DNA from: a virus
Strand: one strand, 5' to 3'
IMG/VR virus record: IMGVR_UViG_3300023181_000038
Location: 1-50,488 of that record
DNA length: 50,488 nucleotides
Part shown: positions 29,681-39,291 of the stretch, in pieces
Position numbering within the stretch: position 1 is the stretch's first letter
Layout: each line of letters opens with the position of its first letter
The notes under the pieces: generated by a model
What the model saw: only the letters and a program-made list of their open reading frames with translations
What the model was told of the DNA's origin: nothing
The model's database searches: none
Position numbers and translations under genes: made by a program

Positions 29681-31800
29681 TAGTTAATAAGGTCTGCGGG
29701 GTCTACGTCAGGATGACAGAGCAAAGTAAAATCATATTGTTGAGGGAACGCCGGTTTAGTGCCCACCTCCATTGCAAAGCCTTTCAATAATCTCCCTTTC
29801 CAATAGAACGAAAAGTAACCGTGAGGCATGGCGTCCATTAATGTAATCATATTGGCGCTAGGCACGCAGGTAAAGCGCAACAATATTGGCAGGAAGTAAG
29901 GGTTAGTCAAAAGGCTGTTGGGTATGTCTGCCTTTTCTGATACCGTACCCGCACCGATGTTGCTTACAAGGTCTACATTCTTATCCCCGGTCTTAAAGAT
30001 AATGTCAGAGTTGCGAAGGTGCATGATAGCCGCCTCTAGCCGTGCGCCTCTAAGTTGCTTCCTGTGCGGCGTAAGCGCGATATTATAGACACTGCCGGGG
30101 AATGGCACACCGGAAGTATTGAGGAACGTGTTGGGCCTGTAAATAGTCCAGGCACCGTTTACTTGCGTATTGCTAATGTCGATCAGGATTGTATCATTAT
30201 CGCTTCCGCTGTCGGTTGTGGTTTTATTAGCTAGATTCCTGCGTATAAACTCAATGCCTATGGAATCCGCGCGGAATGAACTAAGTCTGTCAGCCTCTTC
30301 CTGATTCCGCGTAAAGCCATGTGTCAACGTCTGCCCCTGATTGTATTCAAATCGCCCATTTAGCTGATCGTAATCACGCGCCTGATACCCGATCTGAACT
30401 TTGTTCACAAAAACATCATTGTATGGCGGAGTTTTCAGGTCGGTTACTTCACCCAAATTAGCGATCTCCGTATTTTGGAATACTTCTGCCAACGGCACCA
30501 AAGCCAATTCCCCTCCCGGATTAAGTGTGTTTGTCACCTCAATAAGGCCCATACTCCATTGCGTTGAAGCATCCTGAAATACATCAGCAATTGTTGTTTT
30601 GATCTTCGCGTCTGGCAGACCGCGCACCGCATCACCGCATGTCACTGCCGTATTGTATGGACGGCTATCCCAAAAGGCATTGCGAGAAAAGCCCGAATTG
30701 GTCAGCAGTGTAGACGTGCCGGCAACAGATTGTCCGATAGCCTGACCGACAATCTTCGCCCAAAGCTGCCAGTAACGATATGCCTTAATTGTTGTTTCGG
30801 GGTATAATGAACTAAATGATATTTTGATTGATGGGGTAGAATTAACGGGTATGCCGTAATTCCAATCAGCGCCGGGGTTCGGTGTTGTCATGCTGGCCCT
30901 GAAATAGAGCTTATCCCCCGGCTGCATCGTAACGCTAAAAGAACCGGATGGGCTAAAAGTCAATCCGTCGAAATTGAGATAGTTATTCTCGCTGATTATA
31001 TCGTTAATAAATCCCGTGACGCCCGCCGAATCCTTAACAAAGAAACCTACACGATACACTGCCGCCAATGGTGAGGCAATGGCAGTGCCTGTAATCTCAA
31101 AGTCGTAATCGACAGTGATAATAGTTGGAGTTGATGCCTGAAAGAAATGTTTGCCTGCAAATTGCAAAGAGGCAACATCTGAATAATCAACATTTTGTAC
31201 ATCCTGATCGTCCCCCGTTTCCGTAGCAACTAGGGTTATCTTAGGGACATTGGCGATGTTTATATTATCCCCCAAAGGATTATTGCTCATAATGAACGAT
31301 GCGCTATTCAATAGCTGCACACCATCCATTTTTACCGACAGGCAATCGGCATCCCCTATCGTTATTTCTTGAGGGACACGTTCATTTGCTTTCAATAGCG
31401 CCTGCACATTTGATTCCAATATCTGCACTTGCGGCAAATCGGGATCGCCGTCGAACTTGCTAAAGTCTATCGCGCCTGAGTAGTAAGGCACATACAGCCA
31501 TTGCCCCGGTTCACGTATTTCTATCGAAAGAATGGCATCGCCTTCAATCCCTTGTGTAAGGTAGACATGGCATACAATCCTTGCCGCGTCCGTGTGCATT
31601 TGGTAAGGCGTGGTGAGCGTTCTGCCAATGCCCCAATAGGTAGGGTGCCGGAGCCATTTAATCTCTGTCTGATCCCATCCGATAGGCGCATCAATATATC
31701 GTGGGTTACTATCGGTAGCAACTTGCCCAATACTATTTACATAGTAGTATCCGCCCTGTGGCGTCATTATGCTGAATCGGAACTTACCAGGGGTAGCCAT
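29680..31800 (-). CDS. Large tail protein after the tape measure (distal tail / baseplate hub)
   Basis: 706 aa and beta-rich throughout. Starts MATPGKFRFSIMTPQGGYYYV. Position directly after the tape measure, size and absence of coiled coil fit the distal-tail or hub protein of siphoviruses. No catalytic motif is recognised. One-base overlap with the next gene. Confidence 0.65.
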   Translation of the reverse strand: MATPGKFRFSIMTPQGGYYYVNSIGQVATDSNPRYIDAPIGWDQTEIKWLRHPTYWGIGRTLTTPYQMHTDAARIVCHVYLTQGIEGDAILSIEIREPGQWLYVPYYSGAIDFSKFDGDPDLPQVQILESNVQALLKANERVPQEITIGDADCLSVKMDGVQLLNSASFIMSNNPLGDNINIANVPKITLVATETGDDQDVQNVDYSDVASLQFAGKHFFQASTPTIITVDYDFEITGTAIASPLAAVYRVGFFVKDSAGVTGFINDIISENNYLNFDGLTFSPSGSFSVTMQPGDKLYFRASMTTPNPGADWNYGIPVNSTPSIKISFSSLYPETTIKAYRYWQLWAKIVGQAIGQSVAGTSTLLTNSGFSRNAFWDSRPYNTAVTCGDAVRGLPDAKIKTTIADVFQDASTQWSMGLIEVTNTLNPGGELALVPLAEVFQNTEIANLGEVTDLKTPPYNDVFVNKVQIGYQARDYDQLNGRFEYNQGQTLTHGFTRNQEEADRLSSFRADSIGIEFIRRNLANKTTTDSGSDNDTILIDISNTQVNGAWTIYRPNTFLNTSGVPFPGSVYNIALTPHRKQLRGARLEAAIMHLRNSDIIFKTGDKNVDLVSNIGAGTVSEKADIPNSLLTNPYFLPILLRFTCVPSANMITLMDAMPHGYFSFYWKGRLLKGFAMEVGTKPAFPQQYDFTLLCHPDVDPADLIN

Positions 31801-31803
31801 GTG

Positions 31804-34800
31804 TTATGCCCAATTCTGTTTTATGTAAGCGCGCATGCTTGCGTCAACCTGAATGTTTACTTTGCTGCCCTTAACTGCACGTTCAATTCTTGCTCCCCAT
31901 TTATCGAATGATTCGTTATTCCCATTTGCTGCTTTCTGCGTTTGAATATTACGCACCAATTGAGGGGCAAGCATACCGTAAGCCATAGCATTAAGCCGCT
32001 CTGACGGGATAACCGTAGTGCCTGCGCGAAGATCTTTAATCTGATCTCCTTTTACGGCGTATGGATCCCGCCCCGGTTCGATGATGTACTCCAATCCGCT
32101 TTTGTTATCCCCTACGCGGGCCAATCCACCTTTGTGCTTCGCCTTCCCATCAATACCCGCACCCTCTGCGTAAGCTGGCAGTGGTGTGGCAAGTACGGTA
32201 GCAAGTTGAATGGCACCAACGCCGGCGCTCAATGCAGCTAATGGGATACCGGCAACCGGTCCAAACTGTGAGAACGCCTTAATTACGGCCTGTGCGGTCA
32301 ATGCGATGATTTCACCAATGGCAATAGCCCTTTCGTATTTCGCCTGATCCCTGCGCAATTGCTTTTCTCTCGCTGCAATGTCTTCACGTTGTGCCGCTGC
32401 CTTTGCTTCCGCTACCGCTATCCGCGCCTGCTTTTCTTCCGCGAAAAATGCCGCCTTCTCTTCGTCTGATATGTTTTGAAGATTGTACTTCTCCAATAGC
32501 TTTTGGCGCTCTTCCTGCGACATTATCGACGCCTGAATAGCACGCACCTCTTTATCCTTATTCTTATCGATTTGCACCTCTTCATTTTGAAGGCTTGCAA
32601 ACCGTGTTTCAAATTGAGCGGATACTACTGTCTTAAAAAGGGTGTACAGGGCTTTCATTGCCTCTGCCCGCTTGTCATCTATTTTTTTACTAAGCTCCGC
32701 CGCTTTCTCGTTGTCCTCAATTATTTGGTCGTTCTTCTCCTTATTCAGCGCTACCTCAATATCGTGATACTTCTTTTGCAGGGCCGTGGTATCATAGCCC
32801 ATCCTGCCAAGCTCAAAAAGCTCAGTCCCTATACGATTTTTCAGGGCTTTCAGTTCTTCTAAGTCGTACTTGTCGTTTATATCCTTTAGCTGCTTCCGGT
32901 ATTTCTCTTCCGATATAAGGCCGTTCTTAAAACGCGCTGACAATGCGATACGCTCATTCTGTTCGTCAATACTTCTTGACGCACTTATGGCGCTTAAGTC
33001 ACCCTCGTATAGCTTTTGACGCTCTAATAGATAGTTCCGAGTTATGCCTATTATCTGCGCGTTAGTGTCCATCTCCGCGTTAATTCGCAGATTCAATTCA
33101 GGGAATCCCTTTTTGTCCTTTGCTGTCCTTTCCTTTGGCGTTGCAGGGTCATTACCAAACAGCGTTTGTCCCGCAAGTGCAGCGGATTTTTGCGCGTCGG
33201 TGAGATATTTCGATTGCTCTTTTTGAGCCTCTTTTAACGCTGCTGTAATGTCGTTAAAACGCTTCTTTAATTCTGTGACTTTGGTTTGGGCAAAAAACTG
33301 ATCCAACCCCCGACTTTCTGCATCACCGGTCTTACCCGCCTTATCTCGCGCCTCTCTTGCTTTGGTGAGATCTTCCAAAGCCTCCGTTTGTGCCGTAGTG
33401 AGGTCGTAAACAGTTTCACTTGCGGCTGCAAATTTCTTTTCCGCCGCCTGTGCCGCCGCCCTGTTAAGAAGCGCCTGAGTGGCTTCGTTTATCGCTGCCG
33501 TGGCTTTGCCTTGTAGAATTATTTCTTTGTCAAGATTGCCGAAGTAGTCGGGATATGTTTCTTGCAGTTCTTTTATCGCCCTTGCCCTATTACCTGTGGA
33601 TTGCTCATTGTCCGCTGCGAGTGTGGTAAGAATATTCAATCTTGCAATTTCCTGTTGCGCTGCAACGCGGGACGATGATTCTATGTTGTCAATACTTTCT
33701 TTGTACTTTTTATTGGCAGCTTCGGCTTTCTTTGATGCTGCACTTGCGCCTGTGAACACTCCTACAATCTTATCGCCAAATGTTGTGGCAACAATAATAA
33801 TGCCCAATAAAAGGGTGTTCATTGAAAACAATGTATTGATTAGCCGTTTGCCCACGCTGGAATTTGCCGCCGTAGCTGCTGTATTTTCAGTAACAGCAAC
33901 ATTCAGGCGGTTCATCGCAACAGTTGATTCCGTTGCTGCTACAGCCGCCGCGCCGTTTGCCCTTACCTGACCGCCAATCGCTGCCGCATCATCCACATTA
34001 GCCCCTGCGTTTAGCAATATTGCCTCGGTGTTAACTGCCGCCGCTTCTGCTGCCTCAATTGAAGTTGCCGATGCCGCAATTTGCTCTGCAATTTGCTCTT
34101 TTATGGCAACTGCTTGTTCCGTTGTGGCAGTGATGTTATCTACAATCGAATCAACCTGATCCGCAAGCGCATTGCCGGTGGCTTGAGATAGCTTTATGGC
34201 TTCGGCTTGCAGTGCCTTTTGCACCTCCAATTGCGTATTGAGCGCCGCAGTGTTGGCGGCAAACTCTTTCACCTTTAGGGATGCCTTGCTCAACTCATCA
34301 AAAAATTGCGGCAACTGATTAGACCATGAAAGAAACAATTGTTGTGCAGATTGTACGGATGGCACCTCTCGCAATAGCCCCTGCAACGAAGCGCCGAGCC
34401 CATCATAAGCGGATTTGTAGTTACCAACATTCCGTTGATTCTGTCCAACCGCCGCTTCAATAGTCCCTAGCTTGTCGCTTAGTTCTTTTGCATTTTTAAT
34501 GGCGGCAATAGTCCGGGCATCACCTTCGCCAAGTGTGAGATAAAATTCCTTAGCCTGTTTTTCAGCCAGCCCGTATTCTGCACGAAGTTTACCGTAAGCC
34601 GTTTGTAGGCTATTCGCGCCCTTAGCCTCCCGTGCTGCCGCTGCTGTAGCCTTATTGCTGCGGTCAATCTTCCTGTCAGCCTCTTTTGATGTAATTGCAT
34701 CTGCTGCCGCTCGCTCTTTTGCTGCTTTTGCCGCAAACAAATCAGCCTTCCCTGCTTCTGTGGCCGTTTTGCTAAGGTCAAGGTTGGCTTTTATCAACTT

Positions 34801-35004
34801 CGCCGCTGCCGCATCTGCCCTTGCCTGCGCACTCAGGAAAGCAGTAATTCCTTTTGCATCACCCAGCGCATTAGCCGCATCACGTGCCGCCTCTGCATAT
34901 TTAGCAATAGCGGGTATGCCATCCTGCACGGCCTTAGTCGCACGATTGACGTTATCAATCGCGGAACTAGGGATAATCTCTACTATATCTGCAAAATCGG
35001 CCAT
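31804..35004 (-). CDS. Tape measure protein
   Basis: 1066 aa, the longest product here. Ala-rich helices dominate (residues 1-330). Two hydrophobic segments are clear: LLLGIIIVATTFGDKIVGVF near 400 and a Gly/Ala-rich one near 945. Coiled-coil regions with KELQETYPDYFG, EERIALSARFK and similar lie between. The C-terminal AEGAGIDGKAKHKGGLARVGD and EYIIEPGRDPYAV match the ends of many phage tape measures. It sets tail length and may form the DNA channel. Confidence 0.9.
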   Translation of the reverse strand: MADFADIVEIIPSSAIDNVNRATKAVQDGIPAIAKYAEAARDAANALGDAKGITAFLSAQARADAAAAKLIKANLDLSKTATEAGKADLFAAKAAKERAAADAITSKEADRKIDRSNKATAAAAREAKGANSLQTAYGKLRAEYGLAEKQAKEFYLTLGEGDARTIAAIKNAKELSDKLGTIEAAVGQNQRNVGNYKSAYDGLGASLQGLLREVPSVQSAQQLFLSWSNQLPQFFDELSKASLKVKEFAANTAALNTQLEVQKALQAEAIKLSQATGNALADQVDSIVDNITATTEQAVAIKEQIAEQIAASATSIEAAEAAAVNTEAILLNAGANVDDAAAIGGQVRANGAAAVAATESTVAMNRLNVAVTENTAATAANSSVGKRLINTLFSMNTLLLGIIIVATTFGDKIVGVFTGASAASKKAEAANKKYKESIDNIESSSRVAAQQEIARLNILTTLAADNEQSTGNRARAIKELQETYPDYFGNLDKEIILQGKATAAINEATQALLNRAAAQAAEKKFAAASETVYDLTTAQTEALEDLTKAREARDKAGKTGDAESRGLDQFFAQTKVTELKKRFNDITAALKEAQKEQSKYLTDAQKSAALAGQTLFGNDPATPKERTAKDKKGFPELNLRINAEMDTNAQIIGITRNYLLERQKLYEGDLSAISASRSIDEQNERIALSARFKNGLISEEKYRKQLKDINDKYDLEELKALKNRIGTELFELGRMGYDTTALQKKYHDIEVALNKEKNDQIIEDNEKAAELSKKIDDKRAEAMKALYTLFKTVVSAQFETRFASLQNEEVQIDKNKDKEVRAIQASIMSQEERQKLLEKYNLQNISDEEKAAFFAEEKQARIAVAEAKAAAQREDIAAREKQLRRDQAKYERAIAIGEIIALTAQAVIKAFSQFGPVAGIPLAALSAGVGAIQLATVLATPLPAYAEGAGIDGKAKHKGGLARVGDNKSGLEYIIEPGRDPYAVKGDQIKDLRAGTTVIPSERLNAMAYGMLAPQLVRNIQTQKAANGNNESFDKWGARIERAVKGSKVNIQVDASMRAYIKQNWA

Positions 35005-35282
35005 TACTTACTTGCTTCTATTAGGTCATTCAAATCCCTTTTGTTCCTCTCCGCGTCCCGTAGGTAGCAATTCGCTTTGTGTGCAATTATCGCATCTTGT
35101 ACGTCAATCATTTTGCCGAATGTGTCCAACCCGCGCTGATAATACTTTTTGAAATGGTCGCTAGCAACACCGTACTTCTTTGCTACCGCATTGCAGACCG
35201 CGCCTTGCATCGCATAGCGTATTTTAAGCCTCTTCAGGTTCAGCTTCCGTAGGTGTTGCTTTAGCTCTTTCAACATAATCAA
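35004..35282 (-). CDS. Probable tail assembly protein T-like frame, overlapping its upstream gene
   Basis: The frame ends one base from the tape-measure start and overlaps the upstream gene for 59 bases. Internal sequence RYAMQGAVCNAVAKKYGVASD and an acidic-basic helix. The position (just before the tape measure, overlapping frame) is that of the lambda GT-type extension. It lies in the +1 (equivalently -2) frame relative to 35224-35877, so a frameshift fusion is possible. A free start (MLKELK or MQGAV) is the alternative. Confidence 0.6.
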   Translation of the reverse strand: MIMLKELKQHLRKLNLKRLKIRYAMQGAVCNAVAKKYGVASDHFKKYYQRGLDTFGKMIDVQDAIIAHKANCYLRDAERNKRDLNDLIEASK

Positions 35283-35877
35283 TGTAGTCTCTGTAATGTA
35301 TGCAAAATTCGCGTGTTGAAATGTCGTTGATGCCGATGTGATACTTTGCTGTTTTACTTATGCTCACAAGGCACCGGATGTAGGTAGATCGGGTTGGCAA
35401 TTCGTTCGACGCTTCTTTTTGAACAGGCAATAATCCTTCCGCTTCTTTCTCTTTTATCTGCCTTTGTAGGATAAACCGCTTCGCCTGGATTTCAACCAAC
35501 CTCAAATCTTCTAAATAGCTTTCTTCGCTGTATTCCCTGTCAAAACCTTCCTCTCGCAGTTGGTGGGCAAGGTCAGGGTGTGGACCATACTGCCCCATCG
35601 CATTCATTAACAGCGTAACGCGGTCAATGTTCAGGTTCAGCATTTCAATCTCTGCCGTCAGAGTAGCAACGCGGCTCATTCTTTCACCCCCTACGGCCTC
35701 ATTAAACTCCTGCTGTATGTTTTGCCATGCGTGAGCTAATAAAGCCCGTGGTGCGTTTACTTTGGCCCGCGAAAGGTGCTGTAAGTTCCCGGTGGTTGAG
35801 CAATCAACATAAACAGAGAACGGCAGATCATCAATGCACGAAAAAACGCTCCACTTCTCTAATTCCGATGGGGTCAC
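35224..35877 (-). CDS. Probable tail assembly chaperone (G-like)
   Basis: 217 aa from a GTG at 35877; no ATG lies nearby in this frame except one much further upstream. The opening ELEKWSVFSCIDDLPFSVYVDC followed by NLQHLSRA resembles small phage proteins encoded before the tape measure. A helical acidic middle and a polar end (ATPTEAEPEEA) follow. By position it is the chaperone G homologue. Confidence 0.6.
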   Translation of the reverse strand: MTPSELEKWSVFSCIDDLPFSVYVDCSTTGNLQHLSRAKVNAPRALLAHAWQNIQQEFNEAVGGERMSRVATLTAEIEMLNLNIDRVTLLMNAMGQYGPHPDLAHQLREEGFDREYSEESYLEDLRLVEIQAKRFILQRQIKEKEAEGLLPVQKEASNELPTRSTYIRCLVSISKTAKYHIGINDISTREFCIHYRDYIDYVERAKATPTEAEPEEA

Positions 35878-36049
35878 GGTCAGGGGCGTAGAATGTGTAC
35901 CCTCCGTTTGCAGTAGCTGCAAGAACCATGCTTCGGTTTGCATATCCATTTTTACGCGCCCATGTGCGGCCCCTTTCCTTAGCCTGTTCTTTGAGCGCGT
36001 TATCATGGGCTATTTCTCTTTCTGTTGATTGGCAGTTTATGCAACTCAT
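35831..36049 (-). CDS. Hypothetical small protein with a CxxC, 72 aa
   Basis: MSCINCQSTEREIAHDNALKE, with two Cys near the start, then RTWARKNGYANRSMVLAATA. ATGA overlap with 36046-36513 and a stop inside the start region of the next gene. No family recognised. Could be an RNA- or zinc-binding assembly factor. Confidence 0.65.
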   Translation of the reverse strand: MSCINCQSTEREIAHDNALKEQAKERGRTWARKNGYANRSMVLAATANGGYTFYAPDRDPIGIREVERFFVH

Positions 36050-36513
36050 TTTAGAAACTCTGTGGCAAATTTTCGTTTAACAACCGGCCCCCAAATCTTA
36101 CTCCAAAGATACTCCCGGCTTTCTTGGGTTAATCCCAAAGCCTGATTGCCGGTTTTGTTCTGAATATCAGTGCCCCACGGAACATTGGCAACCATTCTAT
36201 ACCCCTGCCCTACAACCTCTAGTTTTATTAAGCTATGGGTGTAGCCATTGATGAAGAAGTTACGCACGCCACGCGGCGTCTGTGGCGTTATCTTGGCTTT
36301 GTAGCGCTCGTATGCCTCCGCTTGCTTTGGCCTCCCTGCAAAATATGGATCATCTACATACCGTCCGAGCGTACCGCCGTCTTTCCCTTTCCCCTCCATC
36401 ATCTGCGCTCTGTTTAGAACAATCGCTGGTAGTGGATTCTCTACCATTGCGTCAGCGGTGAGGTTAACGAGATTGATTCGCCGCAGCCGTTTCAGTATTT
36501 CATTGAAGCCCAT
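36046..36513 (-). CDS. Head-tail or tail-completion protein, 155 aa
   Basis: ATG at 36513 (MGFNEILKRLRRINLVNL). Contains LGRYVDDPYFAGRPKQAEAY and TPRGVRNFFINGYTHSLIKL, a basic protein without membrane segments. In siphovirus order this slot (between tube and chaperones) is usually a tail-completion or minor tail protein. A longer start would lie inside the terminator hairpin, so it is rejected. Confidence 0.6.
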   Translation of the reverse strand: MGFNEILKRLRRINLVNLTADAMVENPLPAIVLNRAQMMEGKGKDGGTLGRYVDDPYFAGRPKQAEAYERYKAKITPQTPRGVRNFFINGYTHSLIKLEVVGQGYRMVANVPWGTDIQNKTGNQALGLTQESREYLWSKIWGPVVKRKFATEFLK

Positions 36514-36546
36514 CGGTAAAAAGAAAGGCGGCAACATGGCCGCCTT
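36514..36546 (-). terminator. Intrinsic terminator inside the structural operon
   Basis: AAGGCGGC (36525-36532) pairs with GCCGCCTT (36539-36546) around a 6-base loop. On the minus strand TTTCTTTTTACC follows, ending right at the start of the next gene. It would lower expression of the tail assembly genes and those after relative to the tail tube. Confidence 0.8.
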
Positions 36547-36552
36547 AATTGG

Positions 36553-36813
36553 TTAGTTTTTGCTAGGTGCTGGCGGTGCCTTATCTGCGGTCTTTTCTGC
36601 CTTCGGGGCGGCTTTCTCCATCACAGCGGCATAAAGCCCCTGCATGCGGATCTTGCGCGATTCATCACCATATCCCGCGAACAGGCTTTTGCTTGTTTCT
36701 GCCGTCATGAACTTTTCCAGGCTGCCATGACTTGCAATGTGGTCAATGTTTACGCTTACGGGTGTTTCTCCCTCACCGTATGACCAATCCATAAACTCTT
36801 TGTTCTTTTTCAT
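36553..36813 (-). CDS. Small tail-region protein, 86 aa
   Basis: ATG at 36813 (MKKNKEFMDWSYGEGETPVS); a longer start through the hairpin 36830-36856 is rejected. The end is Pro/Ala/Lys-rich (KADKAPPAPSKN-like). It lies between the tail tube gene and the terminator. No family recognised. Confidence 0.6.
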   Translation of the reverse strand: MKKNKEFMDWSYGEGETPVSVNIDHIASHGSLEKFMTAETSKSLFAGYGDESRKIRMQGLYAAVMEKAAPKAEKTADKAPPAPSKN

Positions 36814-36829
36814 TTGTTGGTAAGTTATT

Positions 36830-36856
36830 GCCGGTGCCCCATTGTGAGGCACCGGC
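36830..36856 (-). other. Strong hairpin downstream of the tail tube gene
   Basis: GCCGGTGCC (36830-36838) pairs perfectly with GGCACCGGC (36848-36856) across a 9-base loop. No T-run follows on the minus strand, so it may protect the tail-tube mRNA or act as a processing barrier more than as a terminator. Confidence 0.7.
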
Positions 36857-36865
36857 GAAGTGAGA

Positions 36866-37849
36866 TTAAGCTACTTTGAGCGAAAGGATGTTTGACTCAA
36901 ACCATGCCGGCCCGATGCCTGCAAGTGTTGCAACGTCCTTCATTTCGATTGTCAGCACGTTGCCCGATGTTGGATAGTCCGCATCGCCGGTATCCATTGT
37001 GAGAACGTATTGCCCCGCGCCTGCCGGACTTGCAACGAGCGAAGTGATCGTTATAGCCGCGCCTGTTGCCTTGTTCTTAGCGGTAAGCATAGCCGCCGTT
37101 AGCGCGTAGATCGTGCCCAAAGAGCTTTGCCCGCAACCTGTACCGAAAAGCAGGGTAACAACGCCGGCAACAAGGGTAGACGTATTCTGAATGATAACAT
37201 CCTGAACGGCGTTATCCTGGCCCCATTTCAGCGGGTTGAAGTTCTTGCCGAAAGAATCCTGCGCTTGCAGTGTTGCGTATTGCTCGTTGTATTCTGTCGC
37301 GTCTGCGTAGTCTACATCGAAATAGTAAGTGCCTGCGTCAGCAAAGGTTGCTTTGCCTTTATTCGGTGCCTTAAGACGGGAAACAGCCTGTCCGCCCAAT
37401 TCAGGAACGCCGGTTGTAAGGTTGTTCTTGTTGACAACGATAAGGCGGCCCATCTTGTCCACTGCGATAACGTCAAACTCATTCTCGCGGCCATTGAAGG
37501 CAACGAGTGAAGCGTGAAAGCAATCGCCTTTTGTGTGGCGGTAGCGCGTCCGATAGTATGCGTCACGGTTAACTGTCTGCGAGCCGTCCGCGTATTCGGT
37601 CATTGTCTCTTCGGAATCCTGCGGGGTAACCTCCACAAAGTTTCCGATTGGGTGCCAGCGTTCCGCATAAAGCGTTGCGTGAACTTTCCCGGCAATGAAT
37701 GTTTTGAGATCAGCAGCATTGGCCGCTGTGATTACTGAGCCTTTCGGGATAAGGAAGAGCCCAACCTCTACGGCATTGCTTTGTGTGCAACGTCCGATGC
37801 CAGTATTACCGGCGCGTGATTGGCATTGTAATTGATTAAAAGCTGCCAT
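36866..37849 (-). CDS. Major tail (tube) protein
   Basis: 327 aa. MAAFNQLQCQSRAGNTG; the middle has YYRTRYRHTKGDCFHASLVAF and a beta-rich core with DAGTYYFDVDYADATEYNEQ. Late in the chain an extra Ig-like domain is suggested (ITITSLVASPAGAGQYVLTM). Position after the connectors, beta content and predicted abundance (hairpin, then terminator downstream) support the tube assignment. Confidence 0.7.
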   Translation of the reverse strand: MAAFNQLQCQSRAGNTGIGRCTQSNAVEVGLFLIPKGSVITAANAADLKTFIAGKVHATLYAERWHPIGNFVEVTPQDSEETMTEYADGSQTVNRDAYYRTRYRHTKGDCFHASLVAFNGRENEFDVIAVDKMGRLIVVNKNNLTTGVPELGGQAVSRLKAPNKGKATFADAGTYYFDVDYADATEYNEQYATLQAQDSFGKNFNPLKWGQDNAVQDVIIQNTSTLVAGVVTLLFGTGCGQSSLGTIYALTAAMLTAKNKATGAAITITSLVASPAGAGQYVLTMDTGDADYPTSGNVLTIEMKDVATLAGIGPAWFESNILSLKVA

Positions 37850-37851
37850 GT

Positions 37852-38439
37852 TTAGTTTATAAAGAGGTTAGTGTAACAATCGTTGATGTTGTAGGTTAAT
37901 TCTAAATTGTAGCGGAAGTGTAGCCAGGGTTGCATGTCTTTGAATCTGTCCCGACTGCTGTTACGGTAAAATGAGTATTCAGCAAGCACATTCTGTATGC
38001 CGTTGATTCGCTCTGTCATCGCTACGGCTGCGGGTCGATCTGCGAAGAACTTTGTAACGATCTGCTGCACTTCTTCGTCTGCTCTGTGTGCCGCTGTTAC
38101 GCCGGTTAGCTTCTCAATGTTTACGGAAAAAATCAGTGCAAGCGTGGCAACAGATTGGCCGGATGGAGCATCGTTGGTAATACGCTCAGGGTTGGTAAAG
38201 AACGCGGTGGCGGCAACCTTATCATCTAAATAGGCATCGCGGTATTCTCGCTTGCCGACATAGACTTCTGGTACATAACCATCTTCCGGCCCTTTCTTTT
38301 GATTCCTGTACGCACGTCCGTAGAAGTTGAATTGATCCCCTGTAATGCCCCATTCAATCAATAAGTGATCAAATAGTTCCTGCTGCAACATCTGAATAGG
38401 GATGTCGATGCCATCGGGGGTTTCTTTAAGGACTACCAT
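37852..38439 (-). CDS. Head-tail connector / tail terminator protein
   Basis: 195 aa from the ATG at 38439 (MVVLKETPDGIDIPIQMLQQ). Mixed alpha/beta with FNFYGRAYRNQKKGPEDGYV and HFRYNLELTYNIN. In gene order it stands where the tail terminator usually is, before the tube gene. A TTG 18 bases upstream is possible. No motif settles the assignment. Confidence 0.55.
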   Translation of the reverse strand: MVVLKETPDGIDIPIQMLQQELFDHLLIEWGITGDQFNFYGRAYRNQKKGPEDGYVPEVYVGKREYRDAYLDDKVAATAFFTNPERITNDAPSGQSVATLALIFSVNIEKLTGVTAAHRADEEVQQIVTKFFADRPAAVAMTERINGIQNVLAEYSFYRNSSRDRFKDMQPWLHFRYNLELTYNINDCYTNLFIN

Positions 38440-39065
38440 TTGTAAGAAGCATTCCAAACACGGGGCGATCTGCCAGCCTCTTTAGGGAACAGAATTTCAA
38501 TGACCGTTTCTATTGCATCGCGGTAAAGACCACGAACGCCGCGAGATATAGTTTTGCCGTTCCCGTCTGTATAGCCTTCCATTGCATTTTGCACCTGATC
38601 GTAGGCGGCTGCCATGCGCTCGTCAAAATTGCTCCGATTAGACGTGGATATAAGTTCAAGAACATCAAGCGCCATGCGGTAGCCAATAGCGTTATCAAAT
38701 AACGATGTACGGACGTTCAGGATGATGTTGCTAAAGTCAACGCCGGACACATCTATACGATTCCCGTAGGTATCCATGTAGTAGTACGCCCTGTCATTCT
38801 GATCAAACACATCCGACAACACACTTTGAACCGCCGATCTTTTCTTGTCGAGTAGATAGGCGTTCTTAGTCGCGTCCGTTGCGTCGTAATTCGGCATCGT
38901 GGCGATGACATATTCAACGATAGCCAGACCGTGAAAATCCTTAAAGAACCTACCGGAAGTAGATTCAGCATTTTCAGCAGACAAGGCAAAGTCAGATGGA
39001 GCAACCGGGGCCGCCCATCCAACTCTGTCCTGTAGTGCCTGTACGGCTGTGCTGTTGTAAAACAT
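38433..39065 (-). CDS. Head completion / adaptor protein
   Basis: 210 aa. MFYNSTAVQALQDRVGWAAP, a helical middle (KKRSAVQSVLSDVFDQNDR), and a C-terminal ISRGVRGLYRDAIETVIEIL. It follows the capsid and a small gene, the slot for connector proteins. Family not recognised. Confidence 0.55.
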   Translation of the reverse strand: MFYNSTAVQALQDRVGWAAPVAPSDFALSAENAESTSGRFFKDFHGLAIVEYVIATMPNYDATDATKNAYLLDKKRSAVQSVLSDVFDQNDRAYYYMDTYGNRIDVSGVDFSNIILNVRTSLFDNAIGYRMALDVLELISTSNRSNFDERMAAAYDQVQNAMEGYTDGNGKTISRGVRGLYRDAIETVIEILFPKEAGRSPRVWNASYKW

Positions 39066-39067
39066 GC

Positions 39068-39289
39068 TTAGTCTTCTGCTTCTTCCGTGGATTCTGTGCC
39101 GTTGTATTGCACTGTGCCCAATTCTACAGCGCGATCTAAGCGCTCCTGGTCAAAGTGGCTCACGTCATCCCCTACTTCGTATTGCTGCGGTGTAGGAGTA
39201 GTCATGTAGTCGCGGTGATCCTGAAAAGGGATTGCTACCGTGTACAATGGCATTGATTTGCCCTCTGCGTTCTTCTTAGGCCGTGCCAT
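39068..39289 (-). CDS. Small head-region protein, 73 aa
   Basis: MARPKKNAEGKSMPLYTVAI, then DHRDYMTTPTPQQYEVGDD, acidic end. Small genes immediately after the capsid often encode head-tail or decoration factors. No family recognised. Confidence 0.6.
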   Translation of the reverse strand: MARPKKNAEGKSMPLYTVAIPFQDHRDYMTTPTPQQYEVGDDVSHFDQERLDRAVELGTVQYNGTESTEEAED

Positions 39290-39291
39290 AA

